Shown piece after piece: positions 34,481-42,933 of a DNA stretch of 64,000 nt (position 1 is its first letter; each line of letters opens with the position of its first letter). The notes beneath the pieces were generated by a model that did not search any database, was not told the DNA's origin, and saw only the letters and a program-made list of their open reading frames with translations. A program made the translations under genes and the position numbers. The DNA is from Hymenobacter chitinivorans DSM 11115 (GTDB lineage Bacteria; Bacteroidota; Bacteroidia; Cytophagales; Hymenobacteraceae): NCBI RefSeq assembly GCF_002797555.1, contig NZ_PGFA01000001.1, positions 1,860,001 through 1,924,000 on the forward strand, read 5' to 3'.

Positions 34481-35521
34481 CTAGGACTTTTCCGGCATGG
34501 ATGAGGTGCGCTCCAAGTCGCTGAGGCGGCGCTCTATCTCCGGCAGGTGGCGGAAAATGGCGTTGGCCCGCAGACTGTCGCGCAGGTTAAACGCCGGGGA
34601 GCCCTGCAGCAGCACGCCTTCGGTCTTGATGGACTTGCCCACGCCCGACTGGGCCGTGACGGTCGTGCGGTTGGCTAGGGAAAGGTGGCCGGCAATGCCG
34701 GTTTGGCCGGCCAGCACGCAGAAGTCCCCGATTTTGGTGGAACCCGAAATGCCGGTTTGGGCCGCTACCACCGTGTGGCGGCCGATTTCGACGTTGTGGG
34801 CAATCTGCACCAGATTATCAATCTTGGAGCCCTCCCGGATGATGGTCGAGCCCATCGTGGCGCAGTCGATGGTGGCGTTGGCCCCGATGCTCACGTTGTC
34901 TTCCAGCACCACGTTGCCGATCTGCGGAATGGTCTTGTAGGAGCCGTCGGGCTGGGGCGCGAAGCCAAAGCCGTCGGAGCCGATAACGGCGCCGGCGTGC
35001 ACCGTGCAGCGGGCCCCAATGACGGTTTCGGCGTAGAGCTTGGCCCCGGCGTAGATAATGGTGCCGTCACCGATGACGCACCGGTCGCCGATGTAGGCCT
35101 GGGGGAAAATCACCACGTCGCGGCCGATGCGGCAGTCCTGGCCGATGTAGGAAAAGGCCCCGCGGTAGTGGTTTTCGCCGATAACCGAGCCGGCCCCGAT
35201 AAAGGCGGGCTCTTCCACGCCGCGCCGGCCGGTGCGGGTGGCCTGCTGGTAGAACTCGAGCAGGGTAGTGAAGCTGGTGTACGGGTCGTCGACGCGGATC
35301 AGGGCGGCGCCGGTGGGCTGCTTCAGGGTCAGGGTTTTGCTGACGATGACGGCCGAGGCGCCAGTGGTATAGAGGTGGGGCTCGTACTTGAGGTTTGACA
35401 GGAAGGAGAGGGCCCCGGCCTGCGCTTCTTCGATTTTTGCCAAGCGGTCAATGCGCTGCGTCGCGTCGCCTTCAACGACGCCGTGGAGCACTTCCGCAAT
35501 CTGGCCTACCGTAAATTCCAT
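34481..35521 (-). CDS. lpxD: UDP-3-O-acylglucosamine N-acyltransferase
   Basis: The 346-aa protein has an N-terminal uridine-binding domain (about 1-100) and a C-terminal left-handed beta-helix with many hexapeptide repeats (I-G-A-N-A-T-I-D-C-A-T, A-H-N-V-E-I-G-R-H-T). A catalytic histidine sits in N-L-V-Q-I-A-H-N-V. It adds the second acyl chain in lipid A synthesis. The ATG at 35521 gives the family N-terminus M-E-F-T-V-G-Q-I. A -7 box ends just 4 bp upstream, so the transcript may be leaderless. Confidence 0.95.
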   Translation of the reverse strand: MEFTVGQIAEVLHGVVEGDATQRIDRLAKIEEAQAGALSFLSNLKYEPHLYTTGASAVIVSKTLTLKQPTGAALIRVDDPYTSFTTLLEFYQQATRTGRRGVEEPAFIGAGSVIGENHYRGAFSYIGQDCRIGRDVVIFPQAYIGDRCVIGDGTIIYAGAKLYAETVIGARCTVHAGAVIGSDGFGFAPQPDGSYKTIPQIGNVVLEDNVSIGANATIDCATMGSTIIREGSKIDNLVQIAHNVEIGRHTVVAAQTGISGSTKIGDFCVLAGQTGIAGHLSLANRTTVTAQSGVGKSIKTEGVLLQGSPAFNLRDSLRANAIFRHLPEIERRLSDLERTSSMPEKS

Positions 35522-35525
35522 TGCG

Positions 35526-35533
35526 CAAAAGTA
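35526..35533 (-). promoter_or_regulatory. -7 box 4 bp upstream of the lpxD ATG
   Basis: On the minus strand this reads TACTTTTG followed by CGCA and ATG. With the usual spacing the transcription start would fall on or next to the A of the start codon, which predicts a leaderless mRNA. Confidence 0.6.
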
Positions 35534-35608
35534 GAGAAAAGTTGGTGCTTGGTTTTGGGCAGGGGAGTGGGGAGTTCTAACGGCAAAGCAGCGAAGCAAT
35601 TAGGAAAC

Positions 35609-35713
35609 AGAACGTCCTGTCGACCAACGGGAGACATCTCGCGTGCAATGGTAATCAGATAGCATTGCAACATCAGCGCGCGAGATTCCTCACTGGGTTC
35701 GGAATGACGTTCT
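35609..35713. repeat. REP-like inverted repeat (AGAACGTC ... GACGTTCT)
   Basis: The left arm 35609-35650 and right arm 35663-35713 are imperfect reverse complements starting AGAACGTC and containing ATCTCGCG. The inner TGCAATG/CATTGCA stem closes a 12-nt loop. It ends 3 bp before the stop of the HD-protein gene. It resembles the repeated intergenic sequences with GTCATTCCG and ATCTCGCG blocks known from several bacterial phyla. Confidence 0.7.
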
Positions 35714-35716
35714 AGG

Positions 35717-36949
35717 TTAGTGCGCTATTTCCTTGGGGTAGCAGATGTAGTGCTTCTCCACGCGCTGGCCCAGGGCCCGGATGTTGGGCAAATCGGACGC
35801 CTCGGCTACGTTGATGACCCGCCCGCCCTTGGTCAGCACGTCGATGGTGTCTTTGCCGGCCGCGTCGTAGGCGTTGTTGCTGATGCGCCCGGCCAGCATG
35901 AGCTGGCTGGCATCCTGGGGTGAGAGGCCAAACTTTTCGGCAATGAGCTCAATGACGCCCAAGCCCAAGTCATCATCAAACGGCTCACTCTGCAGGATGA
36001 TTTTGAACAGCCTGCGGTCCAGCATGCTGCGCGACATGTAGCTGAGCACCTTGTCAGGGTGCTGGGCCCACATTTTCACCGAGCTCCACACGTCGGTGTC
36101 GTCGAGCTGCACGAAGCGCTGCAGAATGGTGTCGTCCTTGGCGAAGTGGAGCAGGCTCACGGGCTTGGAGAGGAAGTAGTGCAGGTCGGGGGAGGCGGGC
36201 ACCTCGTGGCCGGAGCGCACCAAGTCCCGGGCCCGCTGGATGATGCGGATAATCATCTGCTCGGCCGAGGTGACGGTTTTGTGCAAATACACCTGCCAGT
36301 ACATCAGGCGGCGGCTGACCAGGAAGTTCTCGATGCTATAGACGGCCTTTTCCTCCAGCACCAGCTTTTCATCCACCACGGTGAGCATTTTTATCAGCCG
36401 GTCGGCGCCGGGGCGGCCCTCCTGCACGCCGGTGTAGAACGAGTCCCGGTTGAGGTAGTCGAGGCGGTCCATGTCGAGCTGGCTGCTGACGAGCTGGTGG
36501 AAAAATGGCCGCTCGTAGGTGCCCTGGAAGATGCGGATGGCCAAATCCAGGGCCCCGTGGTGCTCGGCGTTGAGCTTCTGCATCAGGTACAAGCTAAGCT
36601 GCTCGTGGGGCACTTCGTGAAAAATGGCGTGCTCCAGGGCGTGGGAAAGGGGCCCGTGGCCGATGTCGTGGAGCAAAATAGCAGCCTGGGCAGCCTCGCC
36701 CTCGGCGGCCGAAATCTTGACGCCCTTGTCCTTGAGCGTGCGCAGGGCCAACGACATCAGGTGCATGGCGCCCAGGGCGTGGTGGAAGCGTGTGTGCAGG
36801 GCGCCCGGGTACACGAAGCCGGTGAGGCCCAGTTGCTGAATTCGGCGCAGGCGCTGAAAGTAGGGGTGCTCAATCAGGTCGAACAGCAGCTCGGTGGGCA
36901 CCGTGACGAAGCCGTAGACCGGGTCGTTGAAGATTTTTTTCTTATTCAA
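35717..36949 (-). CDS. HD-domain phosphohydrolase
   Basis: The 410-aa protein has the HD metal-binding motif: H-H-A-L-G (about 56-60) and L-L-H-D-I-G-H-G-P (92-100, with H94-D95). It resembles the dGTPase/SAMHD1-like HD superfamily. The start is a TTG at 36949: M-N-K-K-K-I-F-N-D-P-V-Y-G-F is the usual N-terminus, and no ATG precedes it. It sits first in the lpxD-lpxC-lpxA gene order, a neighbourhood I recall from other Bacteroidetes. Substrate not determined. Confidence 0.85.
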   Translation of the reverse strand: MNKKKIFNDPVYGFVTVPTELLFDLIEHPYFQRLRRIQQLGLTGFVYPGALHTRFHHALGAMHLMSLALRTLKDKGVKISAAEGEAAQAAILLHDIGHGPLSHALEHAIFHEVPHEQLSLYLMQKLNAEHHGALDLAIRIFQGTYERPFFHQLVSSQLDMDRLDYLNRDSFYTGVQEGRPGADRLIKMLTVVDEKLVLEEKAVYSIENFLVSRRLMYWQVYLHKTVTSAEQMIIRIIQRARDLVRSGHEVPASPDLHYFLSKPVSLLHFAKDDTILQRFVQLDDTDVWSSVKMWAQHPDKVLSYMSRSMLDRRLFKIILQSEPFDDDLGLGVIELIAEKFGLSPQDASQLMLAGRISNNAYDAAGKDTIDVLTKGGRVINVAEASDLPNIRALGQRVEKHYICYPKEIAH

Positions 36950-37321
36950 GGGAGGAAGGCTGTAGCGCGAAGCTCCGGCTGCGCGCGTCGTTGAACGTGG
37001 TGGTGGTTAGCCCGCATTTGTCGTAACAAAACGCGCAGCTGGAGCTGCGCGCTACTGTCAAACGAAACACAACTCAACATTTTTTAACTTCTTTACGGCG
37101 GAGTCAGGCGGCCGAATATCGGTTTGCCGTAATTTTTCAGAACCAAAAACCGGGTATTGGGAGTAAAGCTACTTACGAAACGTCATTTGCAACCTGTTTG
37201 CGGCATTCACCCTCTTTGAGGACAACTGAATTGCCGACGGCAGCCTTGCCGAATGACTCCTTTCTGAAGTGCCGGGCTAGCGAGCCGGGCGCGACTTTTT
37301 CAAGATTCCCAACATCCTTAT
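36950..37321. other. Spacer between the divergent HD gene and porX
   Basis: This 372-bp region holds the REP-like element at 36962-37055, then about 260 bp with AT-rich patches (around 37076-37100 and 37130-37145) and no ORF I support. No clear TAnnTTTG box is seen for porX. Confidence 0.5.
36962..37055. repeat. REP-like inverted repeat (GTAGCGCGMAGCTCCRGC)
   Basis: The left arm (36962-36987) and right arm (37030-37055) carry the same 24-26 bp sequence in opposite orientation with few mismatches, separated by about 42 bp. The arms themselves contain AGCT-centred palindromes. Confidence 0.75.
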
Positions 37322-38887
37322 ATGCAACGGTACTCCATCCTCTGGGCCGACGACGAAATCGACCTGTTGAAACCCCACATTCTCTTCCTGACCGAGAAAG
37401 GCTACGACGTGACCGGCGTCAACTCCGGCGCCGACGCCATTGAGCAGGTCCAGGAGCAGAATTTCGACATTGTGTTCCTCGACGAGAACATGCCCGGCCT
37501 CACCGGCCTCGAAACCCTGACCGAAATCAAGGCCGTGAAGCCCACGCTGCCCGTCATCATGATTACTAAGAGCGAGGAAGAGCATATCATGGAAGACGCC
37601 ATCGGCTCCAAGATTGCCGACTACCTCATCAAGCCCGTCAATCCGAACCAGATTCTGCTCTCGGTGAAAAAGGTGCTCGACAACAAGCGCCTGATTTCGG
37701 AGAAAACCAACAGCAGCTACCAGCGCGACTTTCGCCAGCTGGGCATGCAGCTCGGCGACCGGCTCAGCCCGAGCGAATGGGCCGACGTGTACAAGAAGCT
37801 GGTGTACTGGGAGCTCGAAATTGATGAAACCGAGGGCAAGAGCATGGCCGAGGTTTTCAACATGCAGAAGGACGAGGCCAACAACTACTTCTCCAAGTTC
37901 ATCATGGACAATTACGAGGAGTGGGTCAACAACGAGGCCGACGATGCGCCCATGATGTCGCACGAGCTGTTCCAGAAGCGCGTATTCCCGCTGCTCAAGG
38001 AAACCGGCGATACGCCCGTCTACTTCGTGCTCATCGATAACCTGCGCTACGACCAGTGGAAGATTCTCGAGCCCATCATTGCCGATCTGTTCACGGTGGA
38101 CACCGAGGAAATGTACTACTCGATTCTGCCCACCACGACGGCCTACGCCCGCAACGCTATTTTCTCGGGCATGATGCCCGGCGAAATCCAGAAGAAGTAC
38201 CCCAACCTGTGGGTGAATGACGACGACGACGAGGGCAAGAACCTGAACGAGGCCGAATTCATGGAAATCATGTTCCAGAAGGCCAACCAGAAGCACAAGT
38301 TCAGCTACAACAAGGTCACCAACCTGCAGGCCGGCAAGGATTTGCTGGGCAAGATGAGCAACCTGCACAACAATTATAAGTGCAACGTCATCGTCTACAA
38401 CTTCGTGGACATGCTCAGCCACGCCCGCACCGACATGGCCATGATTCGGGAGCTGGCCGCCGATGAGTCGGCGTACCGCAGCATCACCCGCTCGTGGTTT
38501 CTGCACTCGCCTTTGTATGAGATGCTGCAGGTGATTGCCGAGAAAAAGGGCAAGCTCATCATCACCACCGACCACGGCACGATACGCGTGAAGCGCCCCT
38601 TCAAGATTGTGGGCGACCGGAACACGAACACCAACCTGCGCTACAAGCACGGCAAAAACCTGGGCTTCACCGACAAGGACGTGTACGTGGTGCGCAAGCC
38701 GGAGCGGATTTTCCTGCCCCGCGAAAACGTGAGCACCGCCTACGTCTTCACCCTGGGCGACTATTTCTTCGCCTACCCCAACAACTACAACTACTACGTG
38801 AACTACTACAAGGACACGTTCCAGCACGGCGGCATCTCCCTGGAGGAGGTGATTATCCCGTTCATCACGCTCACGTCGAAGGCGTAG
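37322..38887 (+). CDS. porX: PorX: response regulator with PglZ domain
   Basis: The 521-aa protein has an N-terminal receiver (1-120; phosphoacceptor D54 in V-F-L-D-E-N-M-P-G, K near I-K-P-V-N) and a C-terminal PglZ domain of the alkaline-phosphatase superfamily (about 200-520: Y-F-V-L-I-D-N-L-R-Y-D-Q-W and I-I-T-T-D-H-G-T). This is the PorX architecture. PorX works with PorY and a sigma factor to control type IX secretion in Porphyromonas and relatives. No DNA-binding domain is present. No PorY is adjacent. Confidence 0.95.
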   Translation: MQRYSILWADDEIDLLKPHILFLTEKGYDVTGVNSGADAIEQVQEQNFDIVFLDENMPGLTGLETLTEIKAVKPTLPVIMITKSEEEHIMEDAIGSKIADYLIKPVNPNQILLSVKKVLDNKRLISEKTNSSYQRDFRQLGMQLGDRLSPSEWADVYKKLVYWELEIDETEGKSMAEVFNMQKDEANNYFSKFIMDNYEEWVNNEADDAPMMSHELFQKRVFPLLKETGDTPVYFVLIDNLRYDQWKILEPIIADLFTVDTEEMYYSILPTTTAYARNAIFSGMMPGEIQKKYPNLWVNDDDDEGKNLNEAEFMEIMFQKANQKHKFSYNKVTNLQAGKDLLGKMSNLHNNYKCNVIVYNFVDMLSHARTDMAMIRELAADESAYRSITRSWFLHSPLYEMLQVIAEKKGKLIITTDHGTIRVKRPFKIVGDRNTNTNLRYKHGKNLGFTDKDVYVVRKPERIFLPRENVSTAYVFTLGDYFFAYPNNYNYYVNYYKDTFQHGGISLEEVIIPFITLTSKA

Positions 38888-38912
38888 CGGATTCGGAATT
38901 TGAATACTTTGG

Positions 38913-38944
38913 TAGCGGCGGGTTTCTTCGGAGGCCCGCCGCTA
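38913..38944 (+). terminator. Terminator after porX
   Basis: TAGCGGCGGG (38913-38922) pairs with CCCGCCGCTA (38935-38944), a 10-bp stem with a 12-nt loop, followed by TTTGTGTTTT. Confidence 0.75.
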
Positions 38945-38968
38945 TTTGTGTTTTGTAATCAGTTGTGC

Positions 38969-39457
38969 ATGAAAAAGTATGTATCCCTAGGATTGCTCTT
39001 GCTCTTCGGCTGTCAGCAACAACAAGTAAAGCAACCGCAACTAGTTGTCACTAACTATACTGAGGTTGATTTAGAGCCATTTGCAGTCATGTCTGAGAGC
39101 TCTCCATTCTACTTGTCTACGAGTGATTTGAGGAGGTTGGCTATTCTGCTGAACGCGGCGGTAGAGGTGTATAATTTGAACAAACTGGAAAGATATAAGC
39201 AGAACCCATCATACGATCCTTCTGATGTCTTTTATAAGCCACACATGATTGACTTAAGTAGATATAAAAAGCAGTTGGTTATTACCAATAATGTACATGG
39301 CGAGAAAATAGTCCATATAAGTGCCTTTACTGGCGATTACAAAGATTGGCAAATCAATACCATTGCTATTGAAGATGGAGGCGAATGTTGCTTTCAAACC
39401 TCAATAAATTTGGATTGGAATAGATGGGAATACTTTCAGATAAATAGTGAAGCGTAG
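38969..39457 (+). CDS. AT-rich putative lipoprotein, 162 aa
   Basis: The protein starts M-K-K-Y-V-S-L-G-L-L-L-L-F-G-C, a short lipoprotein signal with the lipid-bearing cysteine at residue 15. The rest has no domain I recognise. The coding sequence is clearly AT-richer than its neighbours and uses codons such as ATA, TTA and AAT freely, which suggests recent acquisition. The ATG at 38969 gives the signal peptide; the 23-codon upstream extension would run through the porX terminator. Confidence 0.6.
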   Translation: MKKYVSLGLLLLFGCQQQQVKQPQLVVTNYTEVDLEPFAVMSESSPFYLSTSDLRRLAILLNAAVEVYNLNKLERYKQNPSYDPSDVFYKPHMIDLSRYKKQLVITNNVHGEKIVHISAFTGDYKDWQINTIAIEDGGECCFQTSINLDWNRWEYFQINSEA

Positions 39458-39529
39458 CAGAAGCGGAGCTTTTTGAAGTTCTGTTGCTTTCATCAAGCAA
39501 CTGCTCTCTTGCCTATAAAAATCTCTTTC

Positions 39530-39569
39530 AACCAAGAAGGGCTGCCTACCCAGGCAGCCCTTCTTGGTT
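39530..39569. terminator. Very strong terminator hairpin (18-bp stem)
   Basis: A perfect 18-bp stem (39530-39547 with 39552-39569) and 4-nt loop. On the minus strand it follows directly on the stop codon of the 78-aa ORF and is followed by a T-rich stretch. Confidence 0.9.
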
Positions 39570-39804
39570 AGTCACACAGCCAATGACCATTATGCTTATG
39601 CTGATACGGAAACTGGACTTCCGTCTCCTCGGCGCCCTGCCGAATCTGGTGCAGCGCCATACGGGTTTGCATCCGGTGGCGGTTCCAAAGTAGCTGGCGA
39701 AGGAACCGGTCGGGTTGGTAACGCTGGTAGTGCCAGCTGCTGTAGAGCCGAATCCGGCCGCGCTGCCGGGCCGTCCAGGCCCAGCGCTTTTTGGGTTGTT
39801 TCAT
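39568..39804 (-). CDS. Small basic protein, 78 aa
   Basis: The protein is rich in Arg, Gln, Trp and His (M-K-Q-P-K-K-R-W-A-W-T-A-R-Q-R-G-R-I-R-L-Y, then W-H-Y-Q-R-Y and Q-L-L-W-N-R-H-R-M). Its stop codon overlaps by 2 bp the perfect 18-bp terminator, which strongly supports it as a real transcription unit. No family is recognised; it could bind nucleic acid, judged only by charge. Confidence 0.5.
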   Translation of the reverse strand: MKQPKKRWAWTARQRGRIRLYSSWHYQRYQPDRFLRQLLWNRHRMQTRMALHQIRQGAEETEVQFPYQHKHNGHWLCD

Positions 39805-39905
39805 TGGAGTTGTAGGTTGGTACCTACAGCTCGTGACACATGGTGTGGTGGCGTTTCATACTAGGGTAAGATATAGCTGAGACGTAAGGAGCGTAAGATA
39901 CGGCC

Positions 39906-40295
39906 TTAGCGCTGCCTGGCCCCAGGTTTGGTTTTAATGAAAATGATTCCGTTCTGCCCGTTGGCCCCGTAGCGCCGCATAACCCTGCTACTTTTCGTAA
40001 AACGAAGCTTGCTGATTGATCTGAGAGCTAGTTCTTTCGTGCTGAACGAGGCTGGCATCAGCCGGCCGTTGAGTATGTACAGTGGCTCTTTCTGAGGCAT
40101 TACCAGAGGGGGCAGCTGCTGAGGAAGCGTCGCCGTTCTATCGTCGAGGCGGGAAGATAAAGCTTGCTGCACATCGGGCGGTAAAGCCAAACTGCTGGGG
40201 CGGGTCTGCAACTGAGGGCAACGCTGGGCATAGGCAACACCGGGCGTAAGTAGCAAGCCCGCCAGCAGAAGGAATCGGTGGCAAAAAGAGAGCAT
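39906..40295 (-). CDS. Small secreted protein with a TonB-plug-like C-terminus
   Basis: The 129-aa protein has a signal peptide (cut near A-Y-A-Q, about residue 24). Its C-terminal half (about 70-127: Y-I-L-N-G-R ... I-S-K-L-R-F-T-K-S ... Y-G-A-N-G-Q-N-G-I-I-F-I-K-T-K) looks like the end of the TonB-receptor plug domain, where SusC-type proteins have Y-G-x-R-G-x-N-G-V-I-x-I-x-T-K. There is no barrel. It may be a free plug-like or signalling domain, or a remnant of a receptor. Confidence 0.6.
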   Translation of the reverse strand: MLSFCHRFLLLAGLLLTPGVAYAQRCPQLQTRPSSLALPPDVQQALSSRLDDRTATLPQQLPPLVMPQKEPLYILNGRLMPASFSTKELALRSISKLRFTKSSRVMRRYGANGQNGIIFIKTKPGARQR

Positions 40296-40449
40296 CAGCT
40301 AAGGGGAGTAGATGGCGAAAGCAGGTTTGACCTACTGATGCTTGCTGGGCCTGATTTCCACACTTGGCGCTGATCAACGTACCCGCTGTTCCTACTGTAT
40401 GACTTGCAGGAACACCCGGCCAACTCCCTACTGCCAGCGCCGCGTCCGG

Positions 40450-41148
40450 TCAGATGAGCTTGGCCTTGAGTTCCTTGTAGCGGGAGCGGCCAATGGGCAG
40501 CAGCTCCCCATCCTTGAGCTGCAACTGATACCGGCTGCCTTCCTGCACCAGGATTCGCTCGGCCTGGGCAATGGGAACGATGTAGGACTTGTGGATTCGC
40601 TCAAACGAGGCGGGCAGGAGCTGGGCCAGCTTTTCCAGGGACTTGTCGTGCAGCTCCTTTTTGCCATTCTGCAGGTGCAGCTCCGAGTAGATGCCGGCCC
40701 CCTTGATATAGCGCAGCTCCCGGATGTCGAGCAGGACGATGTCGCCGTGCTTTTTAACGGCCAGAAACTGCAGGCCGCCATCCGGCTTTTTCTCGGCGGT
40801 GGAGAGTCGGGCAAAGGCCTGAAACAGCCGCTCTTCCCCAAACGGCTTGGGCACGAAATCCAGCACGCCGTAGGCAAAGGCGGTAATGGCCTTATCGGTG
40901 TAGGCCGAAATAATGATGGTGTGAAACGCCCCGGCCGCCGCGCTTTCCAGCAGGCTGAAGCCATCCTGCCCGTTCAGGTTCAGGTCGAGCAGCACCAGGT
41001 CGGGGGCGGTGGTTTCCAGCACCTGCCGGGCCTGGGTTACCGAGTCGCAGGTAACCAGGTGCTGGAGTTGGGGGCCAAAGTAGGCCCGCGTCATGCGCTC
41101 CAGGCGGCGGGCAATGCGGGCCTCGTCTTCTACTACAACGATTCTCAT
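40450..41148 (-). CDS. LytTR-family response regulator
   Basis: The 232-aa protein has an N-terminal receiver (phosphoacceptor D55 in V-L-L-D-L-N-L-N-G, acid pair E7-D8) and a C-terminal LytTR DNA-binding domain (about 130-232: F-E-R-I-H-K-S-Y-I-V). Its ATG overlaps the kinase stop codon by 4 bp (ATGA), so the two are cotranscribed and coupled. The target may be the divergent outer-membrane barrel gene; this is inference. Confidence 0.9.
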   Translation of the reverse strand: MRIVVVEDEARIARRLERMTRAYFGPQLQHLVTCDSVTQARQVLETTAPDLVLLDLNLNGQDGFSLLESAAAGAFHTIIISAYTDKAITAFAYGVLDFVPKPFGEERLFQAFARLSTAEKKPDGGLQFLAVKKHGDIVLLDIRELRYIKGAGIYSELHLQNGKKELHDKSLEKLAQLLPASFERIHKSYIVPIAQAERILVQEGSRYQLQLKDGELLPIGRSRYKELKAKLI

Positions 41149-42824
41149 CGGGCCGAATGGATGGTGATGGACGTGAGCCAGCCTTCGGGCACGGCGCCCG
41201 AGTGCAGTTGCCAGCCGGTGCCGTAGCTTTCCGTCAGGCGGGCCTTGATGTACTGCAAGCCGGTGCCGGTGCCCACTTTGGTGCCCGGCTCGGCGGGCCG
41301 GTTTTGGGCGCGGGTGAGCAGCTCATACTTCCGGCCGCTGGCGCAGGCCTCGGCGCTGAGCCGGAATCGAATGGAGCCGTCGGCGGCCGGGATGCTGTGG
41401 GTGATGCCGTTTTCGAGGATGGTGTGGAAAATGGCCGGCGGAATCAGCTCCTCCGGGTCCAGGCCCGCCTGCTCCAGCTCGTAGCGCACTTCCTTGCGAA
41501 ACTGCATCACCTGCAAGTGGTGCTCACACAGCTCCAGCTCTTTGCCGAGGGGAATCAAAGTGGCCTCGGCCATGTCGTTGAGCAGGTCAAACTCCCGGGC
41601 CAGGGCCTGAATGAAAACGGCGCCCTGCCGGGGCGACTCCTCCACCCAGTCGAGCATGGACGTCAGCGTATTCTTGATGAAATGGGGCTGAATGTGCTTT
41701 TTGAGCAGCTCCAGTTTCAGGCGCGAGGAAAGCTGCTGGGCGGCCTGCCGCTCGTTTTCCATCACCCGCACCCGCAACGCGTGTAGGTAGAGCATGCACA
41801 GCAGAATCACGGTGAAGGTAATGTAGAGGCTGTAATCGAAGTAGAGAAAGTAGTGGGTCACCGCGCTGGCCAGCAGGCCCGTCAGCACCAGAATGCTGCC
41901 CTTGGCCCGCCGCCGGATGGCCAGCAGCACAATGACCAGCGAAGCAGCCCACATGGCCAGGCTCAGGTAGATGGCCGTTTGGTCGTAGTGCGGGTAGTTG
42001 AAGAGGTAGATACTGCTGAGCCCGGCCAGCAGCCCGCCCGCAATAAAGCCCTTGCGCGGCAGGCCAAACTGCAGGGCAAAATACAGGGGCACCAGCAGGG
42101 CAATGGCAAAGGTGAGCAGCCCGATGATGGTCAGGCGGGTGTAAAAGTGGGGGTAGGGGATGTCCACGTAAAACTTGACGTATTCCATCATCAGCAGCGC
42201 GAAACAGAGCAGGCAAATACTGCTGAAAATCAGCGTGCCGTAGTCCTTCTGGCTGCTACTGCTGAACAAAAACAGGTAGTAAATGGCCGCCAGCAGCAAG
42301 GCGCCGGCCATCAGGTTCACGAAGGCCATAATCAGCAGCGGGTCGCGCAGCAGGCGCGGGTAGCTGTGCAGCTTTACGTCGCTGAAGCGCTGTTCATCAG
42401 TGAGGTGGGCCTGGGTGGCGCGCAGGGCCACCACGTGCGGACCGGGTTTGGCCAGCGCGGCCGGCACCAGGTAGTAGCTGGTTTCGGTGCCGGGCACTTC
42501 CGGCCGCGTGGCGGAGGCTGGCCGGCCGTTGCGGCCAATCCGGCTGCCGTCCCAGTACACCTCGAACCCGCCGAAGGACCGGACCACGACCCCCAGCAGG
42601 GCAGTAGAATCCCACTGCGGCAGCCCGACGTGGTGGCGCACCCAGAACACCTGGTTGCCGGTGGCGCTCCGCTCGTTCTGCCAGCCGGAATCGTCGTAGC
42701 GCGGGGCGGCCCACCGCGGGTCGTCGCCGGTGCGGAAAAGGGGGCCAGCCGATTCGAACTCCACATCCGGTTGACAGGACGCCAACGCCAGCAGGAAGCA
42801 CAAGTAGAGACTGAGTCGGTACAT
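41145..42824 (-). CDS. 7TM sensor histidine kinase with lipoprotein-like jelly-roll sensor
   Basis: The 559-aa kinase starts with a lipoprotein-type signal (L-L-A-L-A-S-C, cysteine at 17) and a periplasmic beta-sandwich (about 25-175, W-x8-W-F-W-V-R-H). Seven TM helices follow (about 180-375), then a LytS-type kinase domain with Q-P-H-F-I-K-N-T-L-T-S (phosphoacceptor His) and the N-box T-I-L-E-N-G-I-T-H-S. This is close to the 7TMR-DISM layout. The ATG at 42824 lies 4 bp after a -7 box. It is divergent from an outer-membrane barrel gene. Confidence 0.85.
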   Translation of the reverse strand: MYRLSLYLCFLLALASCQPDVEFESAGPLFRTGDDPRWAAPRYDDSGWQNERSATGNQVFWVRHHVGLPQWDSTALLGVVVRSFGGFEVYWDGSRIGRNGRPASATRPEVPGTETSYYLVPAALAKPGPHVVALRATQAHLTDEQRFSDVKLHSYPRLLRDPLLIMAFVNLMAGALLLAAIYYLFLFSSSSQKDYGTLIFSSICLLCFALLMMEYVKFYVDIPYPHFYTRLTIIGLLTFAIALLVPLYFALQFGLPRKGFIAGGLLAGLSSIYLFNYPHYDQTAIYLSLAMWAASLVIVLLAIRRRAKGSILVLTGLLASAVTHYFLYFDYSLYITFTVILLCMLYLHALRVRVMENERQAAQQLSSRLKLELLKKHIQPHFIKNTLTSMLDWVEESPRQGAVFIQALAREFDLLNDMAEATLIPLGKELELCEHHLQVMQFRKEVRYELEQAGLDPEELIPPAIFHTILENGITHSIPAADGSIRFRLSAEACASGRKYELLTRAQNRPAEPGTKVGTGTGLQYIKARLTESYGTGWQLHSGAVPEGWLTSITIHSAR

Positions 42825-42828
42825 AGCC

Positions 42829-42836
42829 CAAAGGTA
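42829..42836 (-). promoter_or_regulatory. -7 box 4 bp upstream of the kinase ATG
   Basis: On the minus strand this reads TACCTTTG, then GGCT and ATG. The spacing is the same as at lpxD and predicts a leaderless transcript. Confidence 0.55.
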
Positions 42837-42921
42837 AGGCCCGTTGCCCCGCGGCCCGTGTCGTTCATTAGCATATAGAGCTGTTGACATGTATTCCCGT
42901 GGAAGCCCGCCCGGCACCGGC

Positions 42922-42929
42922 TAACCTTG
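42922..42929 (+). promoter_or_regulatory. Weak -7-like box 4 bp upstream of the barrel gene ATG
   Basis: TAACCTTG matches TAnnTTTG at five of the six fixed positions and is followed by GGCC and ATG, the same 4-bp spacing as at the divergent kinase gene. No -33 element is seen. Confidence 0.35.
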
Positions 42930-42933
42930 GGCC

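Noticed and set aside
37277..38827. A 516-aa minus-strand frame over porX
   Set aside because: Antisense shadow; porX has intact receiver and PglZ motifs.
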